Shown here piece after piece: positions 1 through 7,826 of a stretch of 64,000 nt of DNA. The stretch is from Actinomycetota bacterium (GTDB taxonomy: Bacteria > Actinomycetota > CADDZG01 > WHSQ01). The DNA is taken from assembly GCA_030446465.1 (NCBI GenBank), contig JAUJNI010000002.1, positions 444,963 to 508,962 of the forward strand, given 5' to 3'. A model generated the notes under the pieces. It did not search any database. It was not told the DNA's origin and was given only the letters and a program-made list of their open reading frames with translations. The first letter of the stretch is position 1, and every line of letters starts with the position of its first letter. The translations under genes were made by a program, and so were the position numbers.

Positions 1-109
1 TCCCGCCGTCTGTGAGCAACCGCTCTGCCACGTCACCCGATTCGTCGGTCCGAGTCCCCTGAGAGACGCCGTCGCTCACCGTCAGCACGACCGATTGATA
101 CGCCATCAT
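1..109 (-). CDS. MogA/MoaB-family molybdenum cofactor protein (partial, N-terminus only)
   Basis: Only the first 36 codons are inside the window; the gene runs off the left edge. The start of the protein reads MMAYQSVVLTVSDGVSQG followed by TRTDESGD, which matches the N-terminus of the MogA/MoaB family (VLTVSD..S.G...D.SG). Family members adenylylate molybdopterin before molybdenum insertion. The ATG at 109-107 overlaps the stop codon of the upstream SDR gene in an ATGA junction, so translation is probably coupled; a second ATG follows at once (106-104). The neighbouring moaE and moaA genes on the same strand support the call. MoaB and MogA cannot be told apart from this fragment. Confidence 0.8.
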   Translation of the reverse strand, partial: MMAYQSVVLTVSDGVSQGTRTDESGDVAERLLTDGG

Positions 110-999
110 TCGTCTTCCCCGGCGACATCGTCTTCTTCAAGCTCTCGGAGCCGCAGTCCAAGCAGGTCTTTTTCGACGATCTCGTCGGTTCGCTGAAGCA
201 GCTTCTCCAGATCGTCGCGGACGTGTATGAACCGCCCGGACAACCGGTCGAGCTTGCCGCGAGCGATAAGGGCCACCAGCTCTGCCGTCGCCTCGACGGG
301 CGTGAAGTCGTCTTCTTCCAGCTCGCTGAAGACGGGCACCCACCGCTTTCCCTCCGGAGAGGTCTGAAGGTGCTCGACCATGGCGGTCCGCACGACTCCG
401 GGGCTGATGGCGAACACGGTGACGCCGTGCTGCTTCGTCTCCGCCGCCAGTGAGTCTGTGAACCGGAACACTGCTGCTTTGGACGACGAGTAACTAGAGA
501 CGTATGGATCGGGGCGCGCGCCCACGAGGCTCGCAACGTTGATGATCCTGCCGGCCCTTCGTTCGATCATGTCAGGAAGGACCGCTCGAGAGCACAGGTA
601 TGTCCCGTAGAGGTTTACCTCGACGTCCTTGCGCCATTCCTGCGGGTCCGATTCCCACACGGGTCCCACCGAAGCCGCCCGCCCCGCATTGTTGACAAGG
701 AGGTCGACGGGGCCGAGGTTGGCCTTGACGTGATTGATTGCAGCTACGACAGCCTCCCATTCCGTGACGTCGGCGGAAAGCGAAAGCACTTCTCCCCCCG
801 ACTGTCGGATCGAGGATGCGGTTTCCTCGAGCTGGTCCTTGCTGCGGGCCAAGATCGCCACCCTGAGACCCCTGGAGGCCAGCATCTCAGCGATCGCCCT
901 GCCGATCCCACGACCGCCTCCAGTTACTAGGGCCACCTGGCCGGACAAAGCTCCTTCGGAATCCACAACCCTCCGTTCTTCCTTCGGTGTCGCCGGCAT
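106..999 (-). CDS. SDR-family oxidoreductase
   Basis: A classical short-chain dehydrogenase of up to 297 residues. The cofactor motif TGGGRGIG lies at residues 26-33, NNAG at 103-106, the catalytic Ser near 157 and YSSSK with Tyr170 and Lys174. The C-terminus is longer and more acidic than usual (ending in runs of Glu and Asp). The substrate cannot be told. The start is uncertain: the ATG at 999 sits inside a possible -10 box (TAGGAT), so the real start may be the GTG at 966 (after GGAGGG) or the TTG at 948, which would give the typical N-terminus MSGQVALVTGGG. The stop overlaps the start of the MogA/MoaB-like gene. Confidence 0.88.
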   Translation of the reverse strand: MPATPKEERRVVDSEGALSGQVALVTGGGRGIGRAIAEMLASRGLRVAILARSKDQLEETASSIRQSGGEVLSLSADVTEWEAVVAAINHVKANLGPVDLLVNNAGRAASVGPVWESDPQEWRKDVEVNLYGTYLCSRAVLPDMIERRAGRIINVASLVGARPDPYVSSYSSSKAAVFRFTDSLAAETKQHGVTVFAISPGVVRTAMVEHLQTSPEGKRWVPVFSELEEDDFTPVEATAELVALIARGKLDRLSGRFIHVRDDLEKLLQRTDEIVEKDLLGLRLRELEEDDVAGEDE

Positions 1000-1115
1000 C
1001 CTAAAGAACCGCGCGCCTCCCGCCTTCTGTTTAGATTTTCGCCCGCTCAGCGGTTCCCCGGCGCGACCCTAGAGGCCTCTCGCGCGTCAAGGGACATAGG
1101 AACCGGGGCAAGTGA

Positions 1116-1655
1116 GTGGAGAGCGGATGGATCACGAGCATGGGCGTTGAGGCAGTGGCCCGGGGTCGGTACGAGAGCAGGCTTGGCGCGCTCTACTTGG
1201 ACCATATTGACGGAGCCACGCGGCTTGCTTATCTCCTGACCGGGGACAAGGAGCTGGCCCAAGATGTCGCGCAGGAGGCCTTTGTGCGGATGGCCGGCCG
1301 CTTCCAAGACCTTCGCAATCAGGACGCCTTCGCCGCCTATCTCAGAAAGACCATCCTCAATTTGACGCGAGGCCACTGGCGCAAGCGTTCCTACGAGCGC
1401 AGTTACCTCGAGACGCAACGCGGTCGAGCGGAGCCGGTTGCCCAGCAGCCCGATGTCGAGAGCCGCGATGAGCTGTGGAGATTGCTGCAGCAGCTGCCCA
1501 AACGACAGAGGTTCGCCGTTGTCCTTCGCTACTACGAGGACCTCTCGGAGCAGCAGACGGCTGATGCGCTCGATTGCTCCGTCTCTGCCGTGAAGTCCCT
1601 AGTGATGCGCGCCATGCAAACGCTGCGCGACCAGATGCAAGGAGTGGAGCGATGA
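1116..1655 (+). CDS. ECF RNA polymerase sigma factor (SigE-like)
   Basis: A 179-residue sigma-70 family protein with region 2 (LLTGDKELAQDVAQEAFVRM) and a C-terminal region 4 helix-turn-helix (LPKRQRFAVVLRYYEDLS then QQTADALDCSVSAVKS). Size and sequence fit the extracytoplasmic-function group of the actinobacterial SigE-like type. It would direct RNA polymerase to a small regulon. The frame opens with GTG at 1116; an ATG at 1140 is an alternative start and neither has a convincing ribosome site. The stop overlaps the next gene (ATGA), so the two are one operon and the downstream membrane protein is the probable regulator or effector of this sigma factor. Confidence 0.9.
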   Translation: MESGWITSMGVEAVARGRYESRLGALYLDHIDGATRLAYLLTGDKELAQDVAQEAFVRMAGRFQDLRNQDAFAAYLRKTILNLTRGHWRKRSYERSYLETQRGRAEPVAQQPDVESRDELWRLLQQLPKRQRFAVVLRYYEDLSEQQTADALDCSVSAVKSLVMRAMQTLRDQMQGVER

Positions 1656-2842
1656 TCGACATCGAACGCCAGCTGAAAGACCTTCTCGAGAGCAAGGCGC
1701 AAGAGGTGAGCGTCGTACCCGAGCGACACCGGCGGGCTCTCCGTCGAGCGACGATTCGCCGCTTCGGGGTCGCCGGCGGAGCCATGGTCGCTGCAGCGGC
1801 GCTCGTCCTTGGCCTCGTCGCCGGGGCCGGGCTCTTAGACGCGCCGCAAGCCGTGCCGGTCCCGGCGAACCGGCCCCCTGTCACAGAGGATCTCTCGGTC
1901 GATGACTTCTGGGTCGACTCCACCATGGGCAACGGCCCCGTTGTGGCCACAGGAACCTTCCGCGATACGAGGTGGCGACTCGCAGTGGACGGGTTCCAGT
2001 TCCGTAAACAGCCCAAGCGGTTGTCCATGGACTTCACGGTTGAGACCTATAACAGCTCGGGCGGGACTCAAGACTTCGTAAACGAGGATCGTCCGCTGGG
2101 AGCCCATCGGGGGCCCGTGGAGGAGGAGAACGTCGACTATGTCTTCGGGTGGGCGCCTGCGGATGTAGACGTCAGGCTTCTGTTCGCAGACGGACGCAGC
2201 ATCTCGCCCGAGCTGTTCCCCGGCCCCCGCAAGATCGCCCCCGACCTGAGCTTCTTCGTCGCCTTCGTCCCGGCCGACGCCGAAGTCGAGGTGATCAGTA
2301 GCACCTTTGGACACGGCGTGAAGATCCCCGACGTCGAGTCCGAGCCGGACACCGAACCGACCGGTGAAGAGACTGTTATCTCGTCGGGCGTCAACAACGG
2401 TGAGGAATGGAGCTTCGTGGCGCTCGACAGCGAAGCCGGCCCCTGCGTCGAGTTCCGTCATCCAGGCGGTGCCACGGGACGCTGCTACTCGAGCGACGAT
2501 CTGACAAGCAAAGGTCTGAAGCTCGACGCGATGTTCGAGCCGACTCTGCGATCGACCGCCATCGTGGGCCTGGTCTCGGAGGACATAGAGACGGTCGAGA
2601 TAAAGCTCGCGGGCGGCGCCACGGTTGACGCGGACCTTCAACCGGTCCGTTTCGGTGACGGCTCAGCGGCCTCGCTGGCGGTCGCCCTCTTTAACGGCAA
2701 GCAAGACGGCACAGTGCGATTGATCAACAAGGAAGGGGACCCTGTGGCGAGTAAGTCGTTCTCGCCCCTGGGCCTGGGTCGTCCGCCGGCTCCCATACCG
2801 GACAAGAAGCCATCGCGTTCGCCGAAGGAGCTGAAACCGTAG
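1652..2842 (+). CDS. Membrane-anchored protein co-encoded with ECF sigma factor
   Basis: A 396-residue protein. It has a short basic cytoplasmic N-terminus (about residues 1-42), one membrane segment at about 44-66 (rich in Ala, Val, Leu, Gly) and a large extracytoplasmic part of about 320 residues without a family I recognise. The C-terminal end is Pro/Lys rich. Its position after an ECF gene with a 4-base ATGA overlap suggests an anti-sigma or sensor role, but the N-terminal segment lacks the zinc-binding HxxxCxxC motif of common anti-sigma factors. The longer frame opening at 1574 overlaps the sigma gene and is less likely. No function is claimed beyond the topology. Confidence 0.75.
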   Translation: MIDIERQLKDLLESKAQEVSVVPERHRRALRRATIRRFGVAGGAMVAAAALVLGLVAGAGLLDAPQAVPVPANRPPVTEDLSVDDFWVDSTMGNGPVVATGTFRDTRWRLAVDGFQFRKQPKRLSMDFTVETYNSSGGTQDFVNEDRPLGAHRGPVEEENVDYVFGWAPADVDVRLLFADGRSISPELFPGPRKIAPDLSFFVAFVPADAEVEVISSTFGHGVKIPDVESEPDTEPTGEETVISSGVNNGEEWSFVALDSEAGPCVEFRHPGGATGRCYSSDDLTSKGLKLDAMFEPTLRSTAIVGLVSEDIETVEIKLAGGATVDADLQPVRFGDGSAASLAVALFNGKQDGTVRLINKEGDPVASKSFSPLGLGRPPAPIPDKKPSRSPKELKP

Positions 2843-2966
2843 CCCTGCCTTCTTTCCCAGGTCCTGTCCGCATAGCAAGGCTCTCGCCGGAACTAAACGT
2901 TCGGTGTCCTTTCCGACGTGGGCCTCGAATATGAGGGCTGGTGTCAAAAAGAAGCGTTCAGAGCTG

Positions 2967-3761
2967 TCAGGACAGGATGCTGTTCAGAAGGCCCCCGTCG
3001 ACCACGACGCTGGTGCCCGTCATGTACGAGGCTCGACCGGATGCCAGGAACGCGACGACGTCGCCAAACTCCCGCGGCTCTCCGTAGCGGCCGAGTGGGA
3101 TCTTCGACCAGCTCTCGGCCCTGACCTTGTCGATCGAAAGGCCGCTCCTGTCTGCGTGGACCTGGTCGAGGGCGTTGACCCTCGGTGTCTCGATGCGTCC
3201 GGGGGCCACGCAGAGCACCCTGATGCCATCCGGGCCGAGCTCCTTTGACATCGTCTTGGCCATCCCGACCACCGCGGCCCGCATCATGTTCGAGAACAAC
3301 AGGCCGGGGATGACCTCCTTCGTCGACGAAGAGGTGATGAAGATGATCACACCCGCGCCCCGCGCTCTCATCGAGGGCACGACCGCCTGAGCGAGCCGCC
3401 ACGCGGATGCTGTGGTGAGTTCGAATGCCGCGCGCAGCGCGTCCTCGTCGAAGCTCGGGAAGCTGCCCGGCGGAGGCCCTCCTGCGTTGGCGACCAGCAT
3501 CTCGACAGGCCCGAGCTCGCTCGCAATCCGGTCGGCCGCAGCCGGGATGGCGGCTGCGTCGGTGACGTCGAGCGGCACTGCGACACAGCGGCTGCCGGTC
3601 TCTTGCTCAATCGCATGAGCGGACTGCGCGAGCTTCGCTTCATCCCGCGCCGAGACCGCAACCGAGGCCCCTTCGCCGGCGAGCGCGGCGGCGCTAGCAC
3701 GCCCCAGCCCAGACGACGCGCCGAGCACCCAGGCGACTTTGCTATCGAGCCCTAGATCCAT
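2967..3761 (-). CDS. Atypical SDR-family protein lacking the YxxxK motif
   Basis: A 264-residue Rossmann-fold protein starting MDLGLDSKVAWVLGASSGLG, with the cofactor loop GASSGLG at residues 14-20 and an NAGG at 92-95. At the place of the catalytic YxxxK it has S157-NMM-R161 followed by AAVVGMAKTMSKEL, so both the Tyr and the Lys are replaced. It matches a known SDR subgroup, often labelled 3-oxoacyl-ACP reductase, with LSNxxRAAV in this place. The C-terminal FLASGRASYMTGTSVVVDGG is typical of FabG-like SDRs. The ATG at 3761 overlaps the end of moaE by 20 bases, making an operon moaA-moaE-SDR. Whether it is an active reductase is unclear. Confidence 0.85.
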   Translation of the reverse strand: MDLGLDSKVAWVLGASSGLGRASAAALAGEGASVAVSARDEAKLAQSAHAIEQETGSRCVAVPLDVTDAAAIPAAADRIASELGPVEMLVANAGGPPPGSFPSFDEDALRAAFELTTASAWRLAQAVVPSMRARGAGVIIFITSSSTKEVIPGLLFSNMMRAAVVGMAKTMSKELGPDGIRVLCVAPGRIETPRVNALDQVHADRSGLSIDKVRAESWSKIPLGRYGEPREFGDVVAFLASGRASYMTGTSVVVDGGLLNSILS

Positions 3762-4227
3762 CGCTTCCGTCGTTGCCCTCGGCCCCCACCCATGAGGATC
3801 CGTCGGCATAGCGCTCGCGTTTCCAGATCGGCACGGTGGATTTGATCTCGTCGATCATGAAGCGGCACGCCTCGAGGGCGTCGCCCCTATGCGGAGCGCC
3901 ACAGGCAATGACGACGGTCGGCTCCCCGACATCACAGTTCCCAGTTCTGTGAATTGCGACTACCCGGCGCACGTCCCAGCGCCCGGCGGCGGCGCGCGCG
4001 ATCGCCTCAAGGCGGCCGACGGCCAGAGTCGGGTGAGCTTCGTACTCGAGCCCTATGACCGCTCGGTCCCGGTTTTCGGCAACCGCGGCACTCTCTCTTA
4101 CGGTGCCGACGAAGATGGCGATGCCGCCCACGGATGGCTCGGACACATCCTTGATTGCCCCTGCGATGTCGAGCTGGTCGCCGGTTATGCCGACGTCGAG
4201 AAACAAAGAGCTGTCGGTCTCAGCCAC
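3742..4227 (-). CDS. moaE: Molybdopterin synthase catalytic subunit MoaE
   Basis: A 161-residue MoaE. Visible family features are GGIAIFVGTVRE near residues 33-44, LEYEAHPTLA, the conserved HRTGNCDVGE and VIACGAPHRGDALEACRF, and DEIKSTVPIWKRE near the C-terminus, which holds the catalytic Lys residues. MoaE forms a heterotetramer with MoaD and moves sulfur onto cyclic pyranopterin monophosphate to make molybdopterin. No moaD is visible in the window. The start codon overlaps the moaA stop by 8 bases, so translation is probably coupled. The C-terminal tail past residue 145 is Gly/Asp/Ser rich and overlaps the next gene. Confidence 0.95.
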   Translation of the reverse strand: MAETDSSLFLDVGITGDQLDIAGAIKDVSEPSVGGIAIFVGTVRESAAVAENRDRAVIGLEYEAHPTLAVGRLEAIARAAAGRWDVRRVVAIHRTGNCDVGEPTVVIACGAPHRGDALEACRFMIDEIKSTVPIWKRERYADGSSWVGAEGNDGSDGSRAR

Positions 4228-5236
4228 CGATCATCGACATCGAGCGAGCGGGCTTGACGAAGTCCTTCTTGCCGATGCGGTGACCCGCCCATTTCGACGC
4301 CACGCAAGCGGCCGCCAGCGCCGCCAAATCGTCGTCGCTTGCACCATCTCTAAGGGGGCCTCGCAAGTCCGTTTCCTCGAGCGAGAAGAGGCACGCCTTC
4401 AGCTGTCCGTCGGCGGTGAGACGCAACCGGTTGCAAGTGGCGCAGAAGGGCTCGGTCACCGAAGCGATGGCGCCGATGCGCCCTGGGGCGCCGTCGACGA
4501 ACCGGAACGAGCTCGATGGTTCCGGTTGGTCGTCGCCGTCCGGCTCCAGTGGGAAAGTGGCGTCGATGCGCGCGAGGACCTCTGCGCTCGGGACGACTCC
4601 GTCGCGACTCCATTGCTCTTGGGCATCGAGCGGCATGTATTCGATGAAGCGGACCTCGTATCCCGTGGCTCGCGCCAGCTTGGCGAACTCGACAGCCTCG
4701 TCCTCGTTGTGTCCCCGGATCACCACGGTGTTGATCTTGATCGGGGTGAGCCCAACCCGCGCTGCGACACGCAGTCCTTCAAGGACTTGATCGAGCGCAT
4801 CTCTGAGCGTCATCTCTTTGAACCGGTGCCGTACCAGCGAATCGCACGACACCGTTGCTCTATCGAGGCCGGCGTCCTTCAAGCCACGCGCTGCTTCTGC
4901 CAGGAGGTAGCCGTTGGTCGTGATCGAGATATCGAGGTCGTCGCCGAGGGCGCGCAGCAGCCGCACGAGGACGTCGACGTCGCGTCTGACGAGCGGCTCT
5001 CCTCCGGTGATCTTCAATGAGCGGACGCCACACTCGACGAGGACCCGAGTGATGCGTTGGATCTCCTCGTAGGTAAGAAGCTCGTTCTTGGGCATCCACG
5101 GAAGCCCTTCCGGAGGCATGCAGTAGCGACAGCGGAAGTTGCAGCGGTCCGTGACCGAGACGCGCAGGTCGGAGGCGATTCGCCCGAAGCCATCGACGAG
5201 GGCCTCGCGTTGCCGCAACGCCCGTGCTCCACTCAT
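4220..5236 (-). CDS. moaA: GTP 3',8-cyclase MoaA
   Basis: A radical-SAM enzyme of about 338 residues for the first step of molybdopterin synthesis (GTP to 3',8-cyclo-GTP). The N-terminal cluster motif CNFRCRYCMP gives the CxxxCxxC ligands; ITGGEPLVRRDV is the SAM-binding GGEP motif. The C-terminal second cluster is seen as CATCNRLRLTADGQLKACLF. The protein ends in SMIGG; the C-terminal GG tail used by MoaA is conserved. I prefer the ATG at 5236 (MSGARALRQREALVDGFGR); the frame stays open upstream to 5359, but that extension would run into the divergent sqdB gene. It leads the operon moaA-moaE-SDR. Confidence 0.95.
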   Translation of the reverse strand: MSGARALRQREALVDGFGRIASDLRVSVTDRCNFRCRYCMPPEGLPWMPKNELLTYEEIQRITRVLVECGVRSLKITGGEPLVRRDVDVLVRLLRALGDDLDISITTNGYLLAEAARGLKDAGLDRATVSCDSLVRHRFKEMTLRDALDQVLEGLRVAARVGLTPIKINTVVIRGHNEDEAVEFAKLARATGYEVRFIEYMPLDAQEQWSRDGVVPSAEVLARIDATFPLEPDGDDQPEPSSSFRFVDGAPGRIGAIASVTEPFCATCNRLRLTADGQLKACLFSLEETDLRGPLRDGASDDDLAALAAACVASKWAGHRIGKKDFVKPARSMSMIGG

Positions 5237-5299
5237 GTCCCCATACTCGCACCCTCTGTGCGGAAACATGCGATCCGACTGCCGGAGCCGGTTTGCGTT

Positions 5300-5305
5300 T
5301 ATCCT
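5300..5305 (+). promoter_or_regulatory. -10 box of sqdB, leaderless layout
   Basis: TATCCT lies 7 bases before the GTG at 5313, so transcription would begin at or next to the start codon. It supports GTG 5313 over upstream in-frame codons. Confidence 0.55.
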
Positions 5306-5312
5306 GCGCGGC

Positions 5313-6470
5313 GTGCGAGTTCTGGTTCTGGGTGGAGACGGATACCTCGGCTGGCCCACCGCAATGAGCTTCTCCGCCGCCGGTCATGACGTGGCGGTGG
5401 CAGACAACTTCTCACGGCGCGCGATGTCGATCGAGCTGGGAGCTTCGTCGCTCACGCCGATCCAGAACCTCAAGGAGAGGATTGCGGCGTGGAAAGAGGT
5501 GTCCGGAAGAGACATCATTTCGTTCTTCGGAGACCTGACGGACCCTCAGTTCGTAGACGACATCTTTCGAGCCACCACACCGGACGCAGTCATCCACTAC
5601 GGCGAGCAACCAAGCGCTCCTTATTCCATGATCGATCGCCGTCATGCGCTCGAGACCCAACGCAACAACGTGCTCGGGAACTTGAACGTTCTGTTCGCGG
5701 TGCGAGACCTCGCGCCCGAAGCGCACCTCGTCAAGCTCGGCACCATGGGCGAATACGGGACGCCCAACATCGATATCGAGGAGGGCTTCATCGACATCGA
5801 GCACAAGGGGCGCAAGGACACGCTGCCGTTCCCCAAGCTACCCGGGTCGATCTATCATCTGTCGAAGGTCCACGACAGCCACAACGTCCATTTCGCCTGC
5901 AGGGTATGGGGGCTCAGGGCGACCGATCTGAACCAGGGAGTCGTCTACGGCATAAGAACCCCGGAAACAGATCTCGACGAGAGGTTGTGCACTCGCTTCG
6001 ATTACGACGAGGTTCTCGGAACGGTACTCAACCGCTTTTGCGTCCAAGCCGTGGTCGGCTACCCGCTCACGGTGTACGGCAAAGGGGGCCAGACGCGTGG
6101 CTTTCTCAACATCATCGACACCATTCAGTGCGTCAGGCTGACGGTCGAGAACCCGCCCGCTGCCGGCGACTACCGGGTGTTCAATCAATTCACCGAGCAG
6201 TTTTCGGTAAACGACCTGGCCCTAATGGTTAGAAGGGTTGCAGAGTGCATGGCTATCAACGTCACCGTCGACTCGGTGATCGATCCCCGGATCGAGGCGG
6301 AGGATCACTATTACAACCCCGCCCACACCAAGCTGGTCGAGCTGGGCCTCGAACCGCATCCCCTCACAGACGACGTCGTGGCCCACCTGATGGAGACGAT
6401 CCAGCGTTACAAGGACAGGATCCTGCTGGGGCCCATCGCCCCTCGAACGAAATGGGACCCGCGCAACTAG
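5313..6470 (+). CDS. sqdB: UDP-sulfoquinovose synthase (SQD1/SqdB-like)
   Basis: A 385-residue extended SDR. It begins VRVLVLGGDGYLGWPTAMSF, the NAD-binding loop with the GWPTA signature of SQD1. Further SQD1 landmarks are GEQPSAPYSMIDRRHA, LVKLGTMGEYGTPNIDIEEG, the catalytic YHLSK (YxxxK), RATDLNQGVVYG, and TRGFLNIIDTIQCV. The family joins sulfite to UDP-glucose to give UDP-sulfoquinovose, the head-group donor of sulfolipid. No SQD2-type glycosyltransferase is visible nearby, so the end use is unknown. GTG 5313 is chosen because it gives the canonical N-terminus and follows a leaderless -10 box; it is divergent from moaA. Confidence 0.88.
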   Translation: MRVLVLGGDGYLGWPTAMSFSAAGHDVAVADNFSRRAMSIELGASSLTPIQNLKERIAAWKEVSGRDIISFFGDLTDPQFVDDIFRATTPDAVIHYGEQPSAPYSMIDRRHALETQRNNVLGNLNVLFAVRDLAPEAHLVKLGTMGEYGTPNIDIEEGFIDIEHKGRKDTLPFPKLPGSIYHLSKVHDSHNVHFACRVWGLRATDLNQGVVYGIRTPETDLDERLCTRFDYDEVLGTVLNRFCVQAVVGYPLTVYGKGGQTRGFLNIIDTIQCVRLTVENPPAAGDYRVFNQFTEQFSVNDLALMVRRVAECMAINVTVDSVIDPRIEAEDHYYNPAHTKLVELGLEPHPLTDDVVAHLMETIQRYKDRILLGPIAPRTKWDPRN

Positions 6471-6496
6471 CTTCTTGCCGCGATTTGACTCAAATA

Positions 6497-6513
6497 GTGC
6501 GTCAAAAACGCAC
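6497..6513. terminator. Small hairpin between convergent genes
   Basis: GTGCGT, five-base loop CAAAA, ACGCAC. It lies between the convergent sqdB and isocitrate-dehydrogenase-type genes and could end transcription from both sides, but there is no clear T tract. Confidence 0.3.
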
Positions 6514-6555
6514 CAAGAATGGATCGGCCCGGTGGAGGGCCGAGTCCTGTGGCGG

Positions 6556-7626
6556 TTAGCTCGCTATCGCCTCCACTATTGCGTCGGCGATCTCGGTCGT
6601 GGTGGACGGCGCTCCGGGGGCCCTGAAGTCGGCAGGCTTGATCGCCCCGGAGCCGAGAACCGATGCCACGGCCCCCTCCAAGCGGTCCGCATGCTCGCCG
6701 AGGTCGAGATATCTGAGCATCAATACGGCCGAGAGAATCATGGCAATGGGGTTGGCGAGGTTCTTGCCTGCGATGTCGGGGGCCGACCCGTGGGTCGGCT
6801 CGAACACCGCGTAGTCCTTACCGAGGTTCATGCCGGGCGCCATGCCCAGCCCGCCGACGAGGCCCGCGCACAGGTCCGAGATGATGTCTCCGTAGAGGTT
6901 GGGCAGCACGACGACGTCGAGGTCGTTGGGGAGCCACGCAAGCCACATCGCCATCTCGTCCACCTGCATCGCCTCGAAGGGGACATCGGGATAGTTGAGG
7001 GCAAGCTGCTCCGCCGTCTCGAGCCACACCCCGTCCGAAAACCTCATGATGTTGGCCTTGTGCCCGAGGGTCACCTTGGCCCTCTTGTGGCGGCGCGCAA
7101 ACTCAAAAGCAAAGGCAACGATGGCGGTGGTCGCCGAGATCGATATGGGCTTCACCGACACACCCGCGTCGCGTGCGATGGGGAAGCCGTGCATGTACTC
7201 GAGATAGCCGCGTAGCTTTTTCAGTTGCGGCGAATCCCGTTCGAACTCGATTCCCTCGTAGAGGTCTTCGGTGTTCTCTCTCACTACGACGATGTCGATA
7301 TCGGCGAAGCGTGACGGGACTCCTGGGAAGAGGCGGCAGGGGCGAACGCTTGCGAAGAGGTCCAGCTCCTGGCGGAGGGCGACGTTGATGGAGCGGAATC
7401 CCGTCCCGACTGGCGTCGTGACCGGGCCTTTGAGCGCATTCTTGTTTTTAGCGATGGAGTCGAGGACGTGTTGGGGGAGGGGCGTGCCGTGTGTCTCGAT
7501 GGCCGGCAGACCAGCCTCGTGGAGGTCCCACTCGATCCCGGCGTCGAGGGCGTCGACGACGCGCGTGGTTGCGGCAGATACTTCGGGGCCGATTCCATCA
7601 CCCGGAATGAGCGTGACCGTCGTCAT
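6556..7626 (-). CDS. Isocitrate/isopropylmalate dehydrogenase family, isocitrate type
   Basis: A 356-residue beta-decarboxylating dehydrogenase. Motifs in order are IPGDGIGPEV at the N-terminus, LKGPVTTPVGTGFRSIN, the substrate-contact RENTEDLYEGIE, the metal site VDEMAMW and LYGDIISDLCAG, and the cofactor region EPTHGSAPDIAGKNLANP. The ENTEDLYEG form points to isocitrate (NAD-dependent IDH type) rather than 3-isopropylmalate, where RELTGG is usual. Cofactor choice is not proven. A -10 box TATCCT lies 6 bases before the ATG, supporting this start and a leaderless mRNA. Confidence 0.88.
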   Translation of the reverse strand: MTTVTLIPGDGIGPEVSAATTRVVDALDAGIEWDLHEAGLPAIETHGTPLPQHVLDSIAKNKNALKGPVTTPVGTGFRSINVALRQELDLFASVRPCRLFPGVPSRFADIDIVVVRENTEDLYEGIEFERDSPQLKKLRGYLEYMHGFPIARDAGVSVKPISISATTAIVAFAFEFARRHKRAKVTLGHKANIMRFSDGVWLETAEQLALNYPDVPFEAMQVDEMAMWLAWLPNDLDVVVLPNLYGDIISDLCAGLVGGLGMAPGMNLGKDYAVFEPTHGSAPDIAGKNLANPIAMILSAVLMLRYLDLGEHADRLEGAVASVLGSGAIKPADFRAPGAPSTTTEIADAIVEAIAS

Positions 7627-7632
7627 AGGCCA

Positions 7633-7638
7633 AGGATA
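7633..7638 (-). promoter_or_regulatory. -10 box of the isocitrate dehydrogenase gene, leaderless layout
   Basis: On the minus strand TATCCT is followed by 6 bases and the ATG at 7626. Confidence 0.55.
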
Positions 7639-7746
7639 TGCGGGGCCCCGTTACGCCCTGGTGGCCCATAGCCGGCGATTTTTTCGCGCACCCCCCATAC
7701 GAGCCTGACGACTGCGGTGTCTCCTTGATATGAACATCCCGTCCTT

Positions 7747-7800
7747 GGCATCGAGGGCATCGAGGGCATCGAGGGCATCGAGGGCATCGAGGGCATCGAG
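7747..7800. repeat. Six exact tandem copies of a 9-bp unit
   Basis: GGCATCGAG is repeated six times without change in the gap between the divergent isocitrate-dehydrogenase-type gene and the NCS2 permease. It ends 11 bases before the permease ribosome site. Each unit is a multiple of three and would read MPS repeats in minus-strand frames, but those frames have no coding support. Confidence 0.95.
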
Positions 7801-7826
7801 CGGTCGGCCATGAGGAGGGAAACGCC

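Noticed and set aside
4055-5020. Plus-strand frame of 321 codons opposite moaA
   Set aside because: moaA on the minus strand is certain; the plus frame is a composition shadow.
7639-7826. Purine riboswitch before the permease gene
   Set aside because: Looked for the conserved core of the purine aptamer and did not see it.
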